From Oceanisphaera sp. IT1-181 (GTDB lineage: Bacteria; Pseudomonadota; Gammaproteobacteria; Enterobacterales; Aeromonadaceae): 64,000 bases of DNA. Of the stretch, positions 9,640-18,701 are shown piece by piece (position 1 is the stretch's first letter; every line of letters begins with the position of its first letter). Position numbers and translations under genes: made by a program. The notes below the pieces were generated by a model. The model ran no database searches and had not been told where the DNA came from. It was given only the letters and a program-made list of their open reading frames with translations. The stretch lies in assembly GCF_033807535.1 (NCBI RefSeq), contig NZ_CP136856.1, forward strand, positions 330,001 through 394,000, in the 5' to 3' direction.

Positions 9640-10745
9640 TAGCTTGCTCTCCTAATGCGATTCGCAATGTGCTCGCCCATTTGTACCGTAGTTTGTACTG
9701 GGTTTTTCGCGTCTGGGCTGTAGAGATCACCACTGAAGAAACCTTCGGCTAAGGTTTCGCTGACCGCGCGCTCAATGGCGGTGGCGGCTTCTTCCAGCTT
9801 AAAGCTGTAACGCAGCATAAGTGCGGCCGATAAAATCTGTGCGATCGGGTTAGCGATACCTTTACCGGCAATATCTGGCGCCGAACCACCCGCGGGCTCG
9901 TATAAGCCAAAACCTTGGTCGTTCAAGCTCACAGAAGGCAGTAAGCCCATAGAGCCGGTCAGCATGGCCATTTCGTCAGAGATAATGTCGCCAAACAAGT
10001 TAGAACACAGCATAACGTCAAACTGGGACGGATCTTTGATCAGCTGCATGGTCGCGTTATCGATGTAGATATGGTTCAAGGTCACGTCTGGGTAATCTTT
10101 TGCCACTTCTATCACTACTTCACGCCACAAGATGGATGCTTGCAATACGTTGGCTTTATCGACGGAGGTCACTAGGCCACGACGACCTTGGGCCGCTTCA
10201 AAGGCTAAGCGTGCGATACGCTCAATCTCAAAACGGTGATACACCTCGGTATCAAACGCTTTTTCTTGCTCGCCTGAACCTTCACGGCCTTTGGGTTGAC
10301 CAAAGTAGATGCCACCGGTCAGCTCGCGCATACACACGATGTCAAAGCCACGAGCACTGATATCGGCACGCAAAGGTGAGAAGCCTTCTAAGCCTTTGTA
10401 GATACGTGCTGGGCGCATATTACAAAATAGCTTGAAGTGACCGCGCAGGGGCAGCAGGGCGCCGCGCTCAGGCTGGTCGTTCGGCGGTAAATGTTCCCAC
10501 TTAGGGCCGCCTACCGAACCGAACAGCACAGCGTCGGCTGCTTCACAGGCCGCCAAGGTCGAGGCCGGCAGCGGAGTGCCGTGGTTGTCGATGGCGATGC
10601 CACCCACATCATGGTGACTGTACTCCAGACGAAAACCAAACTCAGTCTGTACCTTGTCTAATACCTTGAGGGCTTCTGCCATCACTTCTGGGCCTATGCC
10701 GTCACCGGGCAATACGGCGACCTTGTAACTTGCACTCATACTCAC
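9639..10745 (-). CDS. leuB: 3-isopropylmalate dehydrogenase LeuB
   Basis: 368 aa. Isocitrate/isopropylmalate dehydrogenase fold with GDGIGPEV at the N-terminus, the substrate region ERGALLPLRGHFKLFCNMRP and the NAD-binding GLYEPAGGSAPDIAGKGIANP. Oxidatively decarboxylates 3-isopropylmalate to 2-oxoisocaproate. Overlaps the end of leuA by 4 nt. Confidence 0.97.
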   Translation of the reverse strand: MSMSASYKVAVLPGDGIGPEVMAEALKVLDKVQTEFGFRLEYSHHDVGGIAIDNHGTPLPASTLAACEAADAVLFGSVGGPKWEHLPPNDQPERGALLPLRGHFKLFCNMRPARIYKGLEGFSPLRADISARGFDIVCMRELTGGIYFGQPKGREGSGEQEKAFDTEVYHRFEIERIARLAFEAAQGRRGLVTSVDKANVLQASILWREVVIEVAKDYPDVTLNHIYIDNATMQLIKDPSQFDVMLCSNLFGDIISDEMAMLTGSMGLLPSVSLNDQGFGLYEPAGGSAPDIAGKGIANPIAQILSAALMLRYSFKLEEAATAIERAVSETLAEGFFSGDLYSPDAKNPVQTTVQMGEHIANRIRRAS

Positions 10746-12307
10746 ACTGTCTCCACACGAATTTTATTTTGAATGGCTTCTTTTTTTTCTGCGACCTGTT
10801 CGGCACGCCAAATGCTGTTAATCACATGTACTAAGGCTTGGGCAGACGATTCGACTATGTCGGTGGCCAGACCCATGCCGTGGAATTTGCGCCCGTTGTG
10901 CTCGGCGACGATGTCCACTTGGCCAAGGGCGTCTTTACCTTCGCCCTTGCTCTTAAGCTCATATTTGTCGACGCGAATATCATAACCCGTTACGCGGTTA
11001 ATACACTGATAAACGGCATCCACTGGGCCATTGCCCACGGCGGCTTCATTGATGACTTCGCCACCAATGGTCATACGTACACTGGCGGTCGACATCACAT
11101 TACTGCCAGACTGCACGCTGAGGTACTTAAGCTTGAACTGCTCGGGTTCTTCATGAATTTGGCTGAAGAAGACCAAGGCTTCTAAATCGTAATCAAACAC
11201 CTGACCTTTACGGTCGGCCAGCTCTACAAAGCTTTCGTACAGTGCGTCGAGCTCATAATCTTGCTCGCCGTAGCCCATTTCGCTCATGCGGTGTTTGATC
11301 ACATGGCGGCCTGAGCGCGAGGTTAAGTTCAACTCGTTCTTCTGCAAGCCAATGCTTTCTGGGGTAATGATTTCGTAGGTGTTCTTGCTCTTCAATACGC
11401 CGTCTTGGTGAATACCAGAAGAATGTGAGAAGGCATTAGCGCCAACAATGGCCTTGTTCGGCTGTACGGGCATATTGCACAGATTGCGCACTAACTGGCT
11501 GGTACGGTAAATTTCTTGATGCTTGATATTAGTGTGCAACCCTAAGAATTCGGCTCGGGTCTTCAATATCATGGCAATTTCTTCTAACGAGCAGTTGCCT
11601 GCCCGCTCGCCAATGCCGTTGATGGTACATTCAATCTGGCGTGCACCATATTGGACTGCCGCAATGGAGTTGGCGACCGACATCCCTAAGTCATCATGGC
11701 AATGCACAGAGATCACCGCTTTATCGATATTAGGTACGCGGTTAAATAAGGTTTGGATAATGCCACCAAACTCGCTTGGTACCGTATAACCCACAGTGTC
11801 AGGAATGTTCACCGTAGTGGCGCCGGCGTTAATTGCGGCTTCTACCATTCGGCACAGGTTATCGATGGGCGTACGGCCTGCATCTTCACAAGAAAACTCC
11901 ACATCATCCGTATAGCGGCGCGCATGCTTTACCGCATGCACCCCCATGGCTAATACAGAGTCGAAGTCTTTGCGTAACTTGCTCTGCACGTGAATGTCGG
12001 ATGTAGAAATAAAGGTGTGAATGCGAAACTGTTCGGCAGACTTTAACGCTGCTGCTGCGGCATCTATATCGGCTTCCAAGGCGCGGGCCAGCGCACACAC
12101 GCGGCTGTTCTTGATATGGCGCGCTATGGTTTGTACCGATTCAAAATCACCTGGGGATGAAATAGGAAAGCCCACTTCCATCACATCTACACCTAAGCGT
12201 TCGAGCGCATAAGCAATTTGTAATTTTTCTTTAACCGTTAGGCTGGCGGAAAGCGCCTGTTCGCCGTCTCGCAAGGTGGTATCGAATATAATGACTTGGT
12301 CCGACAT
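10742..12307 (-). CDS. leuA: 2-isopropylmalate synthase LeuA
   Basis: 521 aa. HMGL-like TIM barrel with FDTTLRDGEQALSASL and HCHDDLGMSVANS (metal and acetyl-CoA site), then the C-terminal LeuA allosteric domain with which leucine inhibits the enzyme. First committed step of leucine synthesis. First structural gene of the operon, preceded by the leader peptide and attenuator described at 12397-12527. Confidence 0.97.
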   Translation of the reverse strand: MSDQVIIFDTTLRDGEQALSASLTVKEKLQIAYALERLGVDVMEVGFPISSPGDFESVQTIARHIKNSRVCALARALEADIDAAAAALKSAEQFRIHTFISTSDIHVQSKLRKDFDSVLAMGVHAVKHARRYTDDVEFSCEDAGRTPIDNLCRMVEAAINAGATTVNIPDTVGYTVPSEFGGIIQTLFNRVPNIDKAVISVHCHDDLGMSVANSIAAVQYGARQIECTINGIGERAGNCSLEEIAMILKTRAEFLGLHTNIKHQEIYRTSQLVRNLCNMPVQPNKAIVGANAFSHSSGIHQDGVLKSKNTYEIITPESIGLQKNELNLTSRSGRHVIKHRMSEMGYGEQDYELDALYESFVELADRKGQVFDYDLEALVFFSQIHEEPEQFKLKYLSVQSGSNVMSTASVRMTIGGEVINEAAVGNGPVDAVYQCINRVTGYDIRVDKYELKSKGEGKDALGQVDIVAEHNGRKFHGMGLATDIVESSAQALVHVINSIWRAEQVAEKKEAIQNKIRVETV

Positions 12308-12395
12308 GTCGCTTTCCTCTTAATTGTGTACTGCTGAGAACTATGTACCGAGAGTCGTGTACTCGTGGTATGTACCTTGCCGCCCGCGACAGATA

Positions 12396-12427
12396 TAAAA
12401 AACCCGTGCGGATGGCACGGGTTTTTT
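12396..12427 (-). terminator. leu operon attenuator terminator
   Basis: Read on the minus strand: stem ACCCGTGC / GCACGGGT with a short CATCC loop and a run of six T. It lies 32 nt after the leuL stop codon and about 90 nt before leuA, the position expected for a transcription attenuator. Confidence 0.85.
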
Positions 12428-12458
12428 ATTGGTATAGTATGTGGATGATGAATTCCAG

Positions 12459-12527
12459 CTACAACCGACCCATGCGCGTGAGCACTAGTGAGGTTAGTAA
12501 TAATAGTAGCTGAGTGTGTTTGAACAT
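12459..12527 (-). CDS. leuL: leu operon leader peptide
   Basis: 22-codon ORF beginning MFKHTQLLLLL and ending in TAG at 12461-12459. It contains five consecutive leucine codons (CTA CTA TTA TTA CTA) and three more Leu codons before the stop. The use of CTA, normally rare, is typical of leucine attenuation control. A weak purine stretch (gatgag) precedes the ATG. Position and codon run make this the leucine-sensing leader: ribosome stalling at low Leu-tRNA would prevent the hairpin at 12396-12427. Too short for routine gene callers. Confidence 0.88.
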   Translation of the reverse strand: MFKHTQLLLLLTSLVLTRMGRL

Positions 12528-12576
12528 AGCGCTCATCCATCATCGAAGAATAGTTTCGTGAACAACAGTATAGCAA

Positions 12577-13282
12577 TAACTTTAAACGTAGGCGATGTCA
12601 ATATTATTGTCGCATTTATCTTGCTGTGTTGCAGCTTAATAAACTGGTAATTAGTTTTTTACTAATATTTTGCTCTGTGTTTTGTTCAAGTGGCGAAGTC
12701 TTACACTGCTATTGACTGGTAGTCGATATAAGCGTCTAGCAAGGCGTTTCTGCCTGTTTGCTGAGTAAGCCAGCAGCAGGCTGAAGGTATTTAAGAAGGC
12801 GTATCAGTTTTAGCAAAAGTACTAATAGCATATATAAAGCGGTGTGTGGCGATATGGTTCTAAAATGCGGACTTCTGCGCAAAGCCTGCTATTAGCATGT
12901 GACGCTAGGTTAATGAGCTGCTAGCCTTGTTAGCAGACTCAAAGTAGTCAGGTTCAATCGTTAGACCCCAGTTAGCAGGTTCAAACTAGCCTCTGGTTGG
13001 TGGGATATAAAATTAGTGCGTCAACGGCACTGATCACAGGCTGTAGAGCTTTAACAAAGCTCGTAGACAAGCGATTTAAAGCAGGTTAAGGTGATTTTTC
13101 TTCCTTTTTCTGCCTAACTTTATCCCATCAGGCAGAAGTGTTTGTTTTTTATATAAAGATAAAAGCTATTTGCTTTGCACTGTTTTCATGTCTAAAAAGT
13201 GTCATGCCTAAAAGGTGTAACGCCTAAAAGGACTAGCACGCACAGCCGCACAGCAAATAGAGTAAAGCCTGGAGGGCTTATC
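12577..13282. promoter_or_regulatory. Divergent leuA / ilvI control region
   Basis: About 700 nt, AT-rich, without a credible gene. It must hold the promoters of both biosynthetic operons. Visible structure: a direct repeat gttagcag(ac/gt)tcaaa at 12929-12944 and 12971-12986, and a perfect 8-bp hairpin TTCTGCCT / AGGCAGAA at 13108-13137 followed by a T-rich stretch (13139-13150), which could be a terminator or attenuator ahead of ilvI. No leuO-like gene is present. No convincing Ile/Val/Leu leader peptide was found for ilvI. Confidence 0.5.
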
Positions 13283-15001
13283 ATGGAGATGTTATCAGGC
13301 GCACAAATGGTGGTTCGGGCGCTGGAAGATCAGGGAGTCGAGCATTTATTCGGCTATCCCGGCGGTTCAGTGCTTGATATCTATGACGCCTTATTTGAAA
13401 ACAGCAAAATTGAACATGTATTAGTGCGCCACGAACAGGCAGCGGTACATATGGCCGACGGCTATACCCGCGCTACGGGTAAAGTCGGCACCGTGCTGGT
13501 GACGTCAGGCCCAGGTGCGACTAACTGTATTACCGGTATTGCCACCGCTTATATGGACTCGATCCCTATGGTGGTGCTGTCGGGTCAGGTGCCAACTTAT
13601 TACATTGGTGATGACGCCTTCCAAGAAACCGATATGCTGGGTATCTCGCGGCCTATCGTTAAGCACAGCTTTATCTGTAAGAAGGCCTCAGATATTCCGC
13701 TGGCCATTAAAAAAGCCTATTACATCGCCGCCAGTGGCCGCCCTGGTCCTGTGGTTATTGACTTGCCGAAAGATGTGCAAAACCCGCTGGAAAAACATCC
13801 CTATGTTTATCCTGAATCGGTGTCGATGCGCTCTTATAACCCCACCAGCGTGGGTCATAAAGGCCAAATCAAAAAGGCCATGCAAGCGCTTGCTGCTGCC
13901 AAACGCCCGATCATGTATGTGGGCGGCGGTGCAGTAACCGCAGAAGCCAGTGCTTTGGTGATTGAGTTAGCAGAAAAGTTTAACTTGCCGGTGACTAACA
14001 CTCTGATGGGGCTCGGCGTGATGCCGGGTACGCATAAGCAGTTTGTGGGCATGTTGGGCATGCACGGAACTTATGAAGCCAATAAGAGCATGCATAACTC
14101 GGACTTTATTCTCGCCATTGGTGCGCGTTTCGATGACCGGGTAACCAACAACGTCGCCAAGTTCTGCCCCGATGCCACCATAGCGCACGTCGATATCGAC
14201 CCGACCTCGGTCTCGAAAAATATCAAGGCGCACATTCCTATTGTGGGCTCAGCGGATGCGGTATTAGAGCAGATGCTGGACATCATTCGTGAGCTGGGTT
14301 TAAACACTGACCCTAACGCCATGACCGATTGGTGGACACAAATTGACGAATGGCGAGCACTTAAGTGCTTAGATTATGCCAAAAGCGACACCTATATTAA
14401 GCCGCAACAAGTCATTGAGTCTATCTATCGTATTACCGAAGGTAAGGCCATGGTCAGCTCAGACGTGGGCCAGCATCAAATGTTTGCCGCGCTCTACTAC
14501 CCGTTCGATAAGCCGCGCCAATGGATCAACTCCGGCGGTTTGGGCACCATGGGCTTTGGTTTACCGGCCGCCATGGGCGCGCAAATGGCACGACCCGATG
14601 CGGTTTCTATCTGTGTGACCGGTGATGGCTCTATTCAGATGAATATTCAAGAGCTGTCTACCTGTATGCAATACAACATACCGGTGAAGATTATCTCCCT
14701 GAACAACCATTCGCTTGGCATGGTGAAGCAGTGGCAGAAGATGTTTTATGAAGGTCGCGAAAGCCACTCTTATATGGACTCTTTGCCGGACTTTGTGAAA
14801 CTGGCGGAAGCTTATGGCCATGTGGGCATTCGGGTATCGGATCCTAAAGAGCTGGATGCGGCACTCGAGAAGTGTTTCTCGATGACCGACAAGCTGGTGT
14901 TTATGGATATTATTATCGATCCAGAAGAGCACGTTTATCCGATGCAGATTAAAACCGGTGCTATGGATGACATGTATTTAAGTAAAACGGAGAGAACCTA
15001 A
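13283..15001 (+). CDS. ilvI: Acetolactate synthase large (catalytic) subunit
   Basis: 572 aa from the ATG at 13283, chosen because GGAGGG lies 6-11 nt upstream and MEMLSGAQMVVRAL matches IlvI N-termini (an in-frame ATG at 13199 adds 28 unlikely residues). ThDP enzyme: catalytic Glu in VRHEQAAVHMADGY and the ThDP/Mg site GDGSIQMN...LNNHSLGMVKQWQ. Makes acetolactate or acetohydroxybutyrate for valine, leucine and isoleucine. Pairs with ilvH immediately downstream. Confidence 0.95.
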   Translation: MEMLSGAQMVVRALEDQGVEHLFGYPGGSVLDIYDALFENSKIEHVLVRHEQAAVHMADGYTRATGKVGTVLVTSGPGATNCITGIATAYMDSIPMVVLSGQVPTYYIGDDAFQETDMLGISRPIVKHSFICKKASDIPLAIKKAYYIAASGRPGPVVIDLPKDVQNPLEKHPYVYPESVSMRSYNPTSVGHKGQIKKAMQALAAAKRPIMYVGGGAVTAEASALVIELAEKFNLPVTNTLMGLGVMPGTHKQFVGMLGMHGTYEANKSMHNSDFILAIGARFDDRVTNNVAKFCPDATIAHVDIDPTSVSKNIKAHIPIVGSADAVLEQMLDIIRELGLNTDPNAMTDWWTQIDEWRALKCLDYAKSDTYIKPQQVIESIYRITEGKAMVSSDVGQHQMFAALYYPFDKPRQWINSGGLGTMGFGLPAAMGAQMARPDAVSICVTGDGSIQMNIQELSTCMQYNIPVKIISLNNHSLGMVKQWQKMFYEGRESHSYMDSLPDFVKLAEAYGHVGIRVSDPKELDAALEKCFSMTDKLVFMDIIIDPEEHVYPMQIKTGAMDDMYLSKTERT

Positions 15002-15495
15002 TGCGGCGTATTATATCCCTGTTACTGGAAAACGAGTCCGGTGCCTTGAGCCGCGTAGTGGGCTTGTTTTCTCAGCGCGCTTATAACATCGAAACTTTGA
15101 CCGTAGCACCGACCGAAGATCCGACGCTGTCGCGCATGACCATAGTCACCGCCGGTGATGAGCGCCAAATTGAGCAGATCATCAAGCAGCTGAACAAGCT
15201 GGTGGATGTGCTCAAAGTGAGTGACTTGAGCGAAGGCGATCACATAGAGCGCGAAATTGTGCTGGTGAAAGTGCGAGCCGATGGCGCGAATCGCGATGAA
15301 GTAAAGCGCACCGCCGATATCTTTCGCGGCCAAATCGTCGATGTGTCGCCACATCTGTACACGGTACAGTTGGTGGGCACCAGCGATAAGCTCGATGCTT
15401 TTATTCGCAACATGAGTGAGAGCACCGAAGTCGTGGAAGTGGTGCGCAGCGGTGTGTGTGGTATTGCACGCGGCGAAAAATCACTGCGCTCGTAA
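15001..15495 (+). CDS. ilvH: Acetolactate synthase small (regulatory) subunit
   Basis: 164 aa. Begins MRRIISLLLENESGALSRVVGLFSQRAYNIETLTV, the ACT domain of IlvH that binds valine and confers feedback inhibition, followed by the C-terminal ALS_ss_C domain. The start codon shares base 15001 with the ilvI stop. Followed by a strong terminator. Confidence 0.96.
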   Translation: MRRIISLLLENESGALSRVVGLFSQRAYNIETLTVAPTEDPTLSRMTIVTAGDERQIEQIIKQLNKLVDVLKVSDLSEGDHIEREIVLVKVRADGANRDEVKRTADIFRGQIVDVSPHLYTVQLVGTSDKLDAFIRNMSESTEVVEVVRSGVCGIARGEKSLRS

Positions 15496-15518
15496 TTGAG
15501 CTAAGCGTGATGCATCTC

Positions 15519-15544
15519 AAAAACCGCCTTCGGGCGGTTTTTTT
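15519..15544 (+). terminator. ilvIH terminator
   Basis: AAAAACCGCC / GGCGGTTTTTTT around a TTCG tetraloop, 24 nt after the ilvH stop. Confidence 0.9.
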
Positions 15545-15752
15545 ATGGCGAGCAAGAGCTGTAAAGTGTGCGGTGTAAGAGAAACAGGTCGCTATACTGA
15601 CGCTCAGTAATGGATGGCTGCCACAGGGTTGAACGCTGCCAGTTAGGCAAATCTACTCGCGCCTTACCATTCACGCCTCTCACTTCACAGTCCCGCTCTC
15701 AATTCGTAAAATAAGTTGACATCTAACCTCAGCAGTTGAAAATCAGCAGCAG

Positions 15753-16523
15753 ATGTTTGGTGCTATGGAGCCAGCAATGCTAGCGCAAAGAGAGACTGTC
15801 GAGTCTCTGAGTCAGCCAAAAGAGCAAGAGTGTGTCGAGCAGAATAATACCGAGTCGGTACTTGTTCATCGCTATGGCGGCGTTATGGAAGGGCTGGCTG
15901 AGATGTTTGGTCAGCACTGTGAGCTATGCTTGTACTCGCTGATGGAACCCAGCCAACCTTTGCTAAAGCAGGTACAAGGCGAGCAGGGCACACACTTAGT
16001 CGGTGAGCCCATGCCGGAGTCGCTGGCACTGCATGTTACCGCGCTGCTTGCAGACTCGGTGCACCATGTTACTTACTTTGCGCACACTCGGTTAGGCGCG
16101 CCAATTAAGACCTCTTTGCAGTTGCTGGTCAATGCACAGGGCGAGGCGTTAGGCTTGCTCTGTATCCATCTGCACTTAGGCGCCCCTTTTCATGAGTTGC
16201 TGGGCGAGTTAATGCCTAAGCCGCAAGTGGCTAAGCGTGTCGAAGTGTCACCGGAAAACTTCAATAATAACGTTGAAGAGCTGGTGACCTTGACCGTAGA
16301 GCGCACCATAGAGGGCATTAACGCCAATGGGCTGGTGGCCAATCATCTTAAAAATAAACATATAGTGACCACGCTATATGAGAAGGGCATTTTCGACATC
16401 AAAGACGCCATTGCCATGGTGTCGAGCAAGCTCAATATCTCAAAACACACCGTTTATCTTTATATTCGGCAAAAAAAACGCGATGACGAAGAGCTATCGC
16501 CCCCCACCCCGGAGACATCATGA
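15753..16523 (+). CDS. YheO-like PAS/HTH transcriptional regulator
   Basis: 256 aa (start uncertain: in-frame ATGs at 15753, 15765 and 15777, none with a strong ribosome site). The N-terminal YheO-type PAS domain (YGGVMEGLAEMFGQHCELCLYSL onwards) is followed by a C-terminal DNA-binding HTH (YEKGIFDIKDAIAMVSSKLNISKHTVYLYIRQKK). Enterobacterial yheO lies in the same place upstream of tusDCB. Related proteins (DauR) regulate D-arginine use. Here the gene overlaps ridA by 4 nt, so the regulator and the imine deaminase are co-expressed. Ligand unknown. Confidence 0.83.
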   Translation: MFGAMEPAMLAQRETVESLSQPKEQECVEQNNTESVLVHRYGGVMEGLAEMFGQHCELCLYSLMEPSQPLLKQVQGEQGTHLVGEPMPESLALHVTALLADSVHHVTYFAHTRLGAPIKTSLQLLVNAQGEALGLLCIHLHLGAPFHELLGELMPKPQVAKRVEVSPENFNNNVEELVTLTVERTIEGINANGLVANHLKNKHIVTTLYEKGIFDIKDAIAMVSSKLNISKHTVYLYIRQKKRDDEELSPPTPETS

Positions 16524-16903
16524 CTAAAAGCATCATAGCCACAGAACACGCCCCCGCTGCAATCGGCCCTTATGTGCAAGCCACTCGAGTGGGTAATATG
16601 CTCTTTACTTCAGGCCAGATCCCGCTGGATCCAGTTACCATGGAAGTCGTAGCCGGCGGTATTGAGGCACAAACCAAGCAGGTAATGGATAACTTATTGG
16701 CTATCCTGACCGCTGCTGGCGCCGACAGCACCCATGTGGTCAAAACCACCTGCTACTTGAAGGACATGGCCGACTTTGTACCTTTCAATGAAGTCTATGC
16801 CAGCTACTTTACGCTGGGTGCGCCGTCTCGTTCTTGCGTAGAAGTGGCGCGGCTGCCGAAAGACGTGTTAGTAGAAGTGGAAGCCATTGTCTGCCTCGAT
16901 TAA
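16520..16903 (+). CDS. ridA: RidA family 2-iminobutanoate/2-iminopropanoate deaminase
   Basis: 127 aa, full length. The YjgF/RidA fold is plain (AIGPYVQATRVGNMLFTSGQIPLDP; Arg and Glu of the active site in SRSCVEVARLPKDVLVEVEAI). It hydrolyses reactive enamine/imine intermediates released by PLP enzymes such as threonine dehydratase. ATGA overlap with the YheO-like regulator; tusD starts 7 nt later. Confidence 0.92.
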   Translation: MTKSIIATEHAPAAIGPYVQATRVGNMLFTSGQIPLDPVTMEVVAGGIEAQTKQVMDNLLAILTAAGADSTHVVKTTCYLKDMADFVPFNEVYASYFTLGAPSRSCVEVARLPKDVLVEVEAIVCLD

Positions 16904-16910
16904 TTCAGTG

Positions 16911-17336
16911 ATGGATGTGTATCCAGCAGCCGAGGCGACACCCACAGCGCTGCGCTTTGCCTTATTAGTGACCGGGCCAAGTTACGGCACGCAAGCTGCC
17001 AGTGATGCTTATCGCTTCGCTCAGGCTGTGCTTGAACAAGGCCATGTGCTGAGCCATGTTTTTTTCTATCAAGAAGGCGTGCATAACGCCAATCACTTGG
17101 TGGTGCCGGCAAGCGATGAAACTAACTTGCAACAAGCCTGGGCTGCATTGGCGAAGACGCAAGGGCTGCGCTTAGATGTGTGCGTGGCCGCCGCGCTACG
17201 CCGCGGTGTGTGCGATGAAGTGAGTGCTGCGCACGCGAATTTGAGCCAATGGAACTTGGCCGAGCCTTTTTATTTGAGTGGTTTAGGCCAGCTTGCCGAG
17301 GCTGCACTGACCGCCGATCGGGTAGTGCAATTTTGA
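16911..17336 (+). CDS. tusD: Sulfurtransferase subunit TusD
   Basis: 141 aa from ATG 16911 (an alternative ATG at 16887 would overlap ridA). LRFALLVTGPSYGTQAASDAYRFAQAVLEQGH is the TusD/DsrE signature, here with about 12 extra residues at the N-terminus. The sulfur-carrying cysteine is in RLDVCVAAALRRGV. Part of the TusBCD relay passing persulfide sulfur from TusA to TusE and MnmA for 2-thiouridine in tRNA wobble positions. Confidence 0.93.
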   Translation: MDVYPAAEATPTALRFALLVTGPSYGTQAASDAYRFAQAVLEQGHVLSHVFFYQEGVHNANHLVVPASDETNLQQAWAALAKTQGLRLDVCVAAALRRGVCDEVSAAHANLSQWNLAEPFYLSGLGQLAEAALTADRVVQF

Positions 17337-17390
17337 GGGCGCTGTTATGAAGAACGAGCATAACGCTCTCGAACAGGAAGGTGTTTGCTT

Positions 17391-17747
17391 GTGAATAACG
17401 TCGCCTTTCTGTTTCGTACGGCTCCCCATGGTTCGGCGTCAGGCCGAGAAGGCTTGGATGCGGTGCTGGCCACGTCCGCCCTCAATGAAGACATAGGGGT
17501 GTTCTTTAGCGATGATGGTGTCTATCAGTTATTGGCTGAGCAAGACCCCAGCGCTATTTTAGGCCGCCACTATGCACCTACCTTTGGTTTGCTCGACTTG
17601 TACGATGTGGAGCAGGTGTACGTGTGCCAGCGCTCGTTAACTGAGCGGGGCATAGGGGTGGCGCAAATCACCATTCCTGCTCAGGTGCTGGCGCCCCATG
17701 ACTGGCAACAGACACTGGCAGGCTTTAACGTTCGGCTGAGCTTTTGA
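17391..17747 (+). CDS. tusC: Sulfurtransferase subunit TusC
   Basis: 118 aa beginning at a GTG codon. The GTG at 17391 is preferred over TTG 17385 because AGGAAGG lies about 8 nt upstream and the protein then begins (M)NNVAFLFRTAPHGSASGREGLDA, as in other TusC. DsrF-like fold, structural partner of TusB and TusD. Confidence 0.92.
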   Translation: MNNVAFLFRTAPHGSASGREGLDAVLATSALNEDIGVFFSDDGVYQLLAEQDPSAILGRHYAPTFGLLDLYDVEQVYVCQRSLTERGIGVAQITIPAQVLAPHDWQQTLAGFNVRLSF

Positions 17748-17790
17748 GTCTTCAGCGTGTAAGCATTCAGCTGAGTGACTAAGGGAAAAC

Positions 17791-18105
17791 ATGCTGCATA
17801 CGGTAAAACATTCGCCTTTTAGTCATCAGGCATTAGCACACGCTTTGCGTGAGTTCCAGCCCGATGATCGGCTGTTGTTATGGCAAGATGGCGTGATTGC
17901 GGCTACGGTAGCCCAGTCGCAAGCACCTTTGGGGCAAGCCTCCTGGTGGCAAGCACCATTACAAACGTTGGCGAACAGCCAGCGTTTGTATGTGATGGCA
18001 GAAGACTTACAAGCACGTGGTTTAAGTCAGGCAATAGGGCAGCCAATTAGCATGCTCGATTGGGTCGATTTAGTCGCAAAATGGGGCAGCCCCCAAGCTT
18101 GGTAG
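17791..18105 (+). CDS. tusB: Sulfurtransferase subunit TusB
   Basis: 104 aa, DsrH-like (MLHTVKHSPFSHQALAHALREFQPDDRLLLWQDGVIA). Third subunit of TusBCD; completes the tus set just upstream of the str operon, as in enterobacteria. Confidence 0.9.
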   Translation: MLHTVKHSPFSHQALAHALREFQPDDRLLLWQDGVIAATVAQSQAPLGQASWWQAPLQTLANSQRLYVMAEDLQARGLSQAIGQPISMLDWVDLVAKWGSPQAW

Positions 18106-18145
18106 TCTGATGCACATAAATTGTACCGCTAAAACTGTATAAATC

Positions 18146-18174
18146 TTGACTCAGAGCGGTAGCAAGCATAGAAT
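18146..18174 (+). promoter_or_regulatory. Predicted sigma70 promoter of the str operon
   Basis: TTGACT (18146-18151), 17-nt spacer, TAGAAT (18169-18174). The leader that follows contains a small hairpin GTCCTC / GAGGAC (18179-18197) trailed by gtttttc, which could modulate read-through. rpsL starts at 18242. Confidence 0.7.
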
Positions 18175-18241
18175 TTTGCGTCCTCGCTTTTTGAGGACCG
18201 TTTTTCACAACTGTAGAACGATACATTTTCAGGAGCTGTTA

Positions 18242-18616
18242 ATGACTACTATTAACCAGCTGGTCCGTAAACCGCGTAAGGTCGCTGCTGCAAAGAGCAA
18301 CGTACCTGCGCTGGAATCGTGCCCGCAAAAACGCGGCGTATGTACCCGTGTATATACCACCACCCCTAAGAAGCCTAACTCTGCATTACGTAAAGTATGT
18401 CGTGTTCGTCTGACCAATGGTTTTGAGGTTAACTCATACATTGGTGGTGAAGGCCATAACCTGCAAGAGCACTCCGTAGTGCTGATCCGCGGCGGTCGTG
18501 TTAAAGATTTACCAGGTGTGCGTTACCACACCATTCGTGGCGCGCTGGATACCTCTGGTGTTACTGCACGTCGCCAGGGCCGTTCTAAGTACGGTGCCAA
18601 GAAGCCAAAGTCTTAA
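18242..18616 (+). CDS. rpsL: Ribosomal protein S12
   Basis: 124 aa from ATG 18242 (AGGAG 8-12 nt upstream; an in-frame ATG at 18146 is too long for S12). Textbook S12: TTINQLVRKPR, TTTPKKPNSALRKV and RVKDLPGVRYH. The lysines corresponding to E. coli Lys43 and Lys88 are intact, so no classic rpsL streptomycin-resistance change is seen. Sits at the decoding centre of the 30S subunit. First gene of the str operon. Confidence 0.98.
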   Translation: MTTINQLVRKPRKVAAAKSNVPALESCPQKRGVCTRVYTTTPKKPNSALRKVCRVRLTNGFEVNSYIGGEGHNLQEHSVVLIRGGRVKDLPGVRYHTIRGALDTSGVTARRQGRSKYGAKKPKS

Positions 18617-18701
18617 TAGTTCTCTGTTAAGTAAGGCCAAACATTTTATTCAATAACACTATTGTGTTTTGGGTTATCCCTGAAGTTACGGAGAATTTTC
18701 A

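Noticed and set aside
12840..12960. ilv leader peptide with a Leu run (CTG CTA TTA) at about 12865
   Set aside because: Only three Leu codons, no ribosome site, and over 200 nt from the candidate hairpin.
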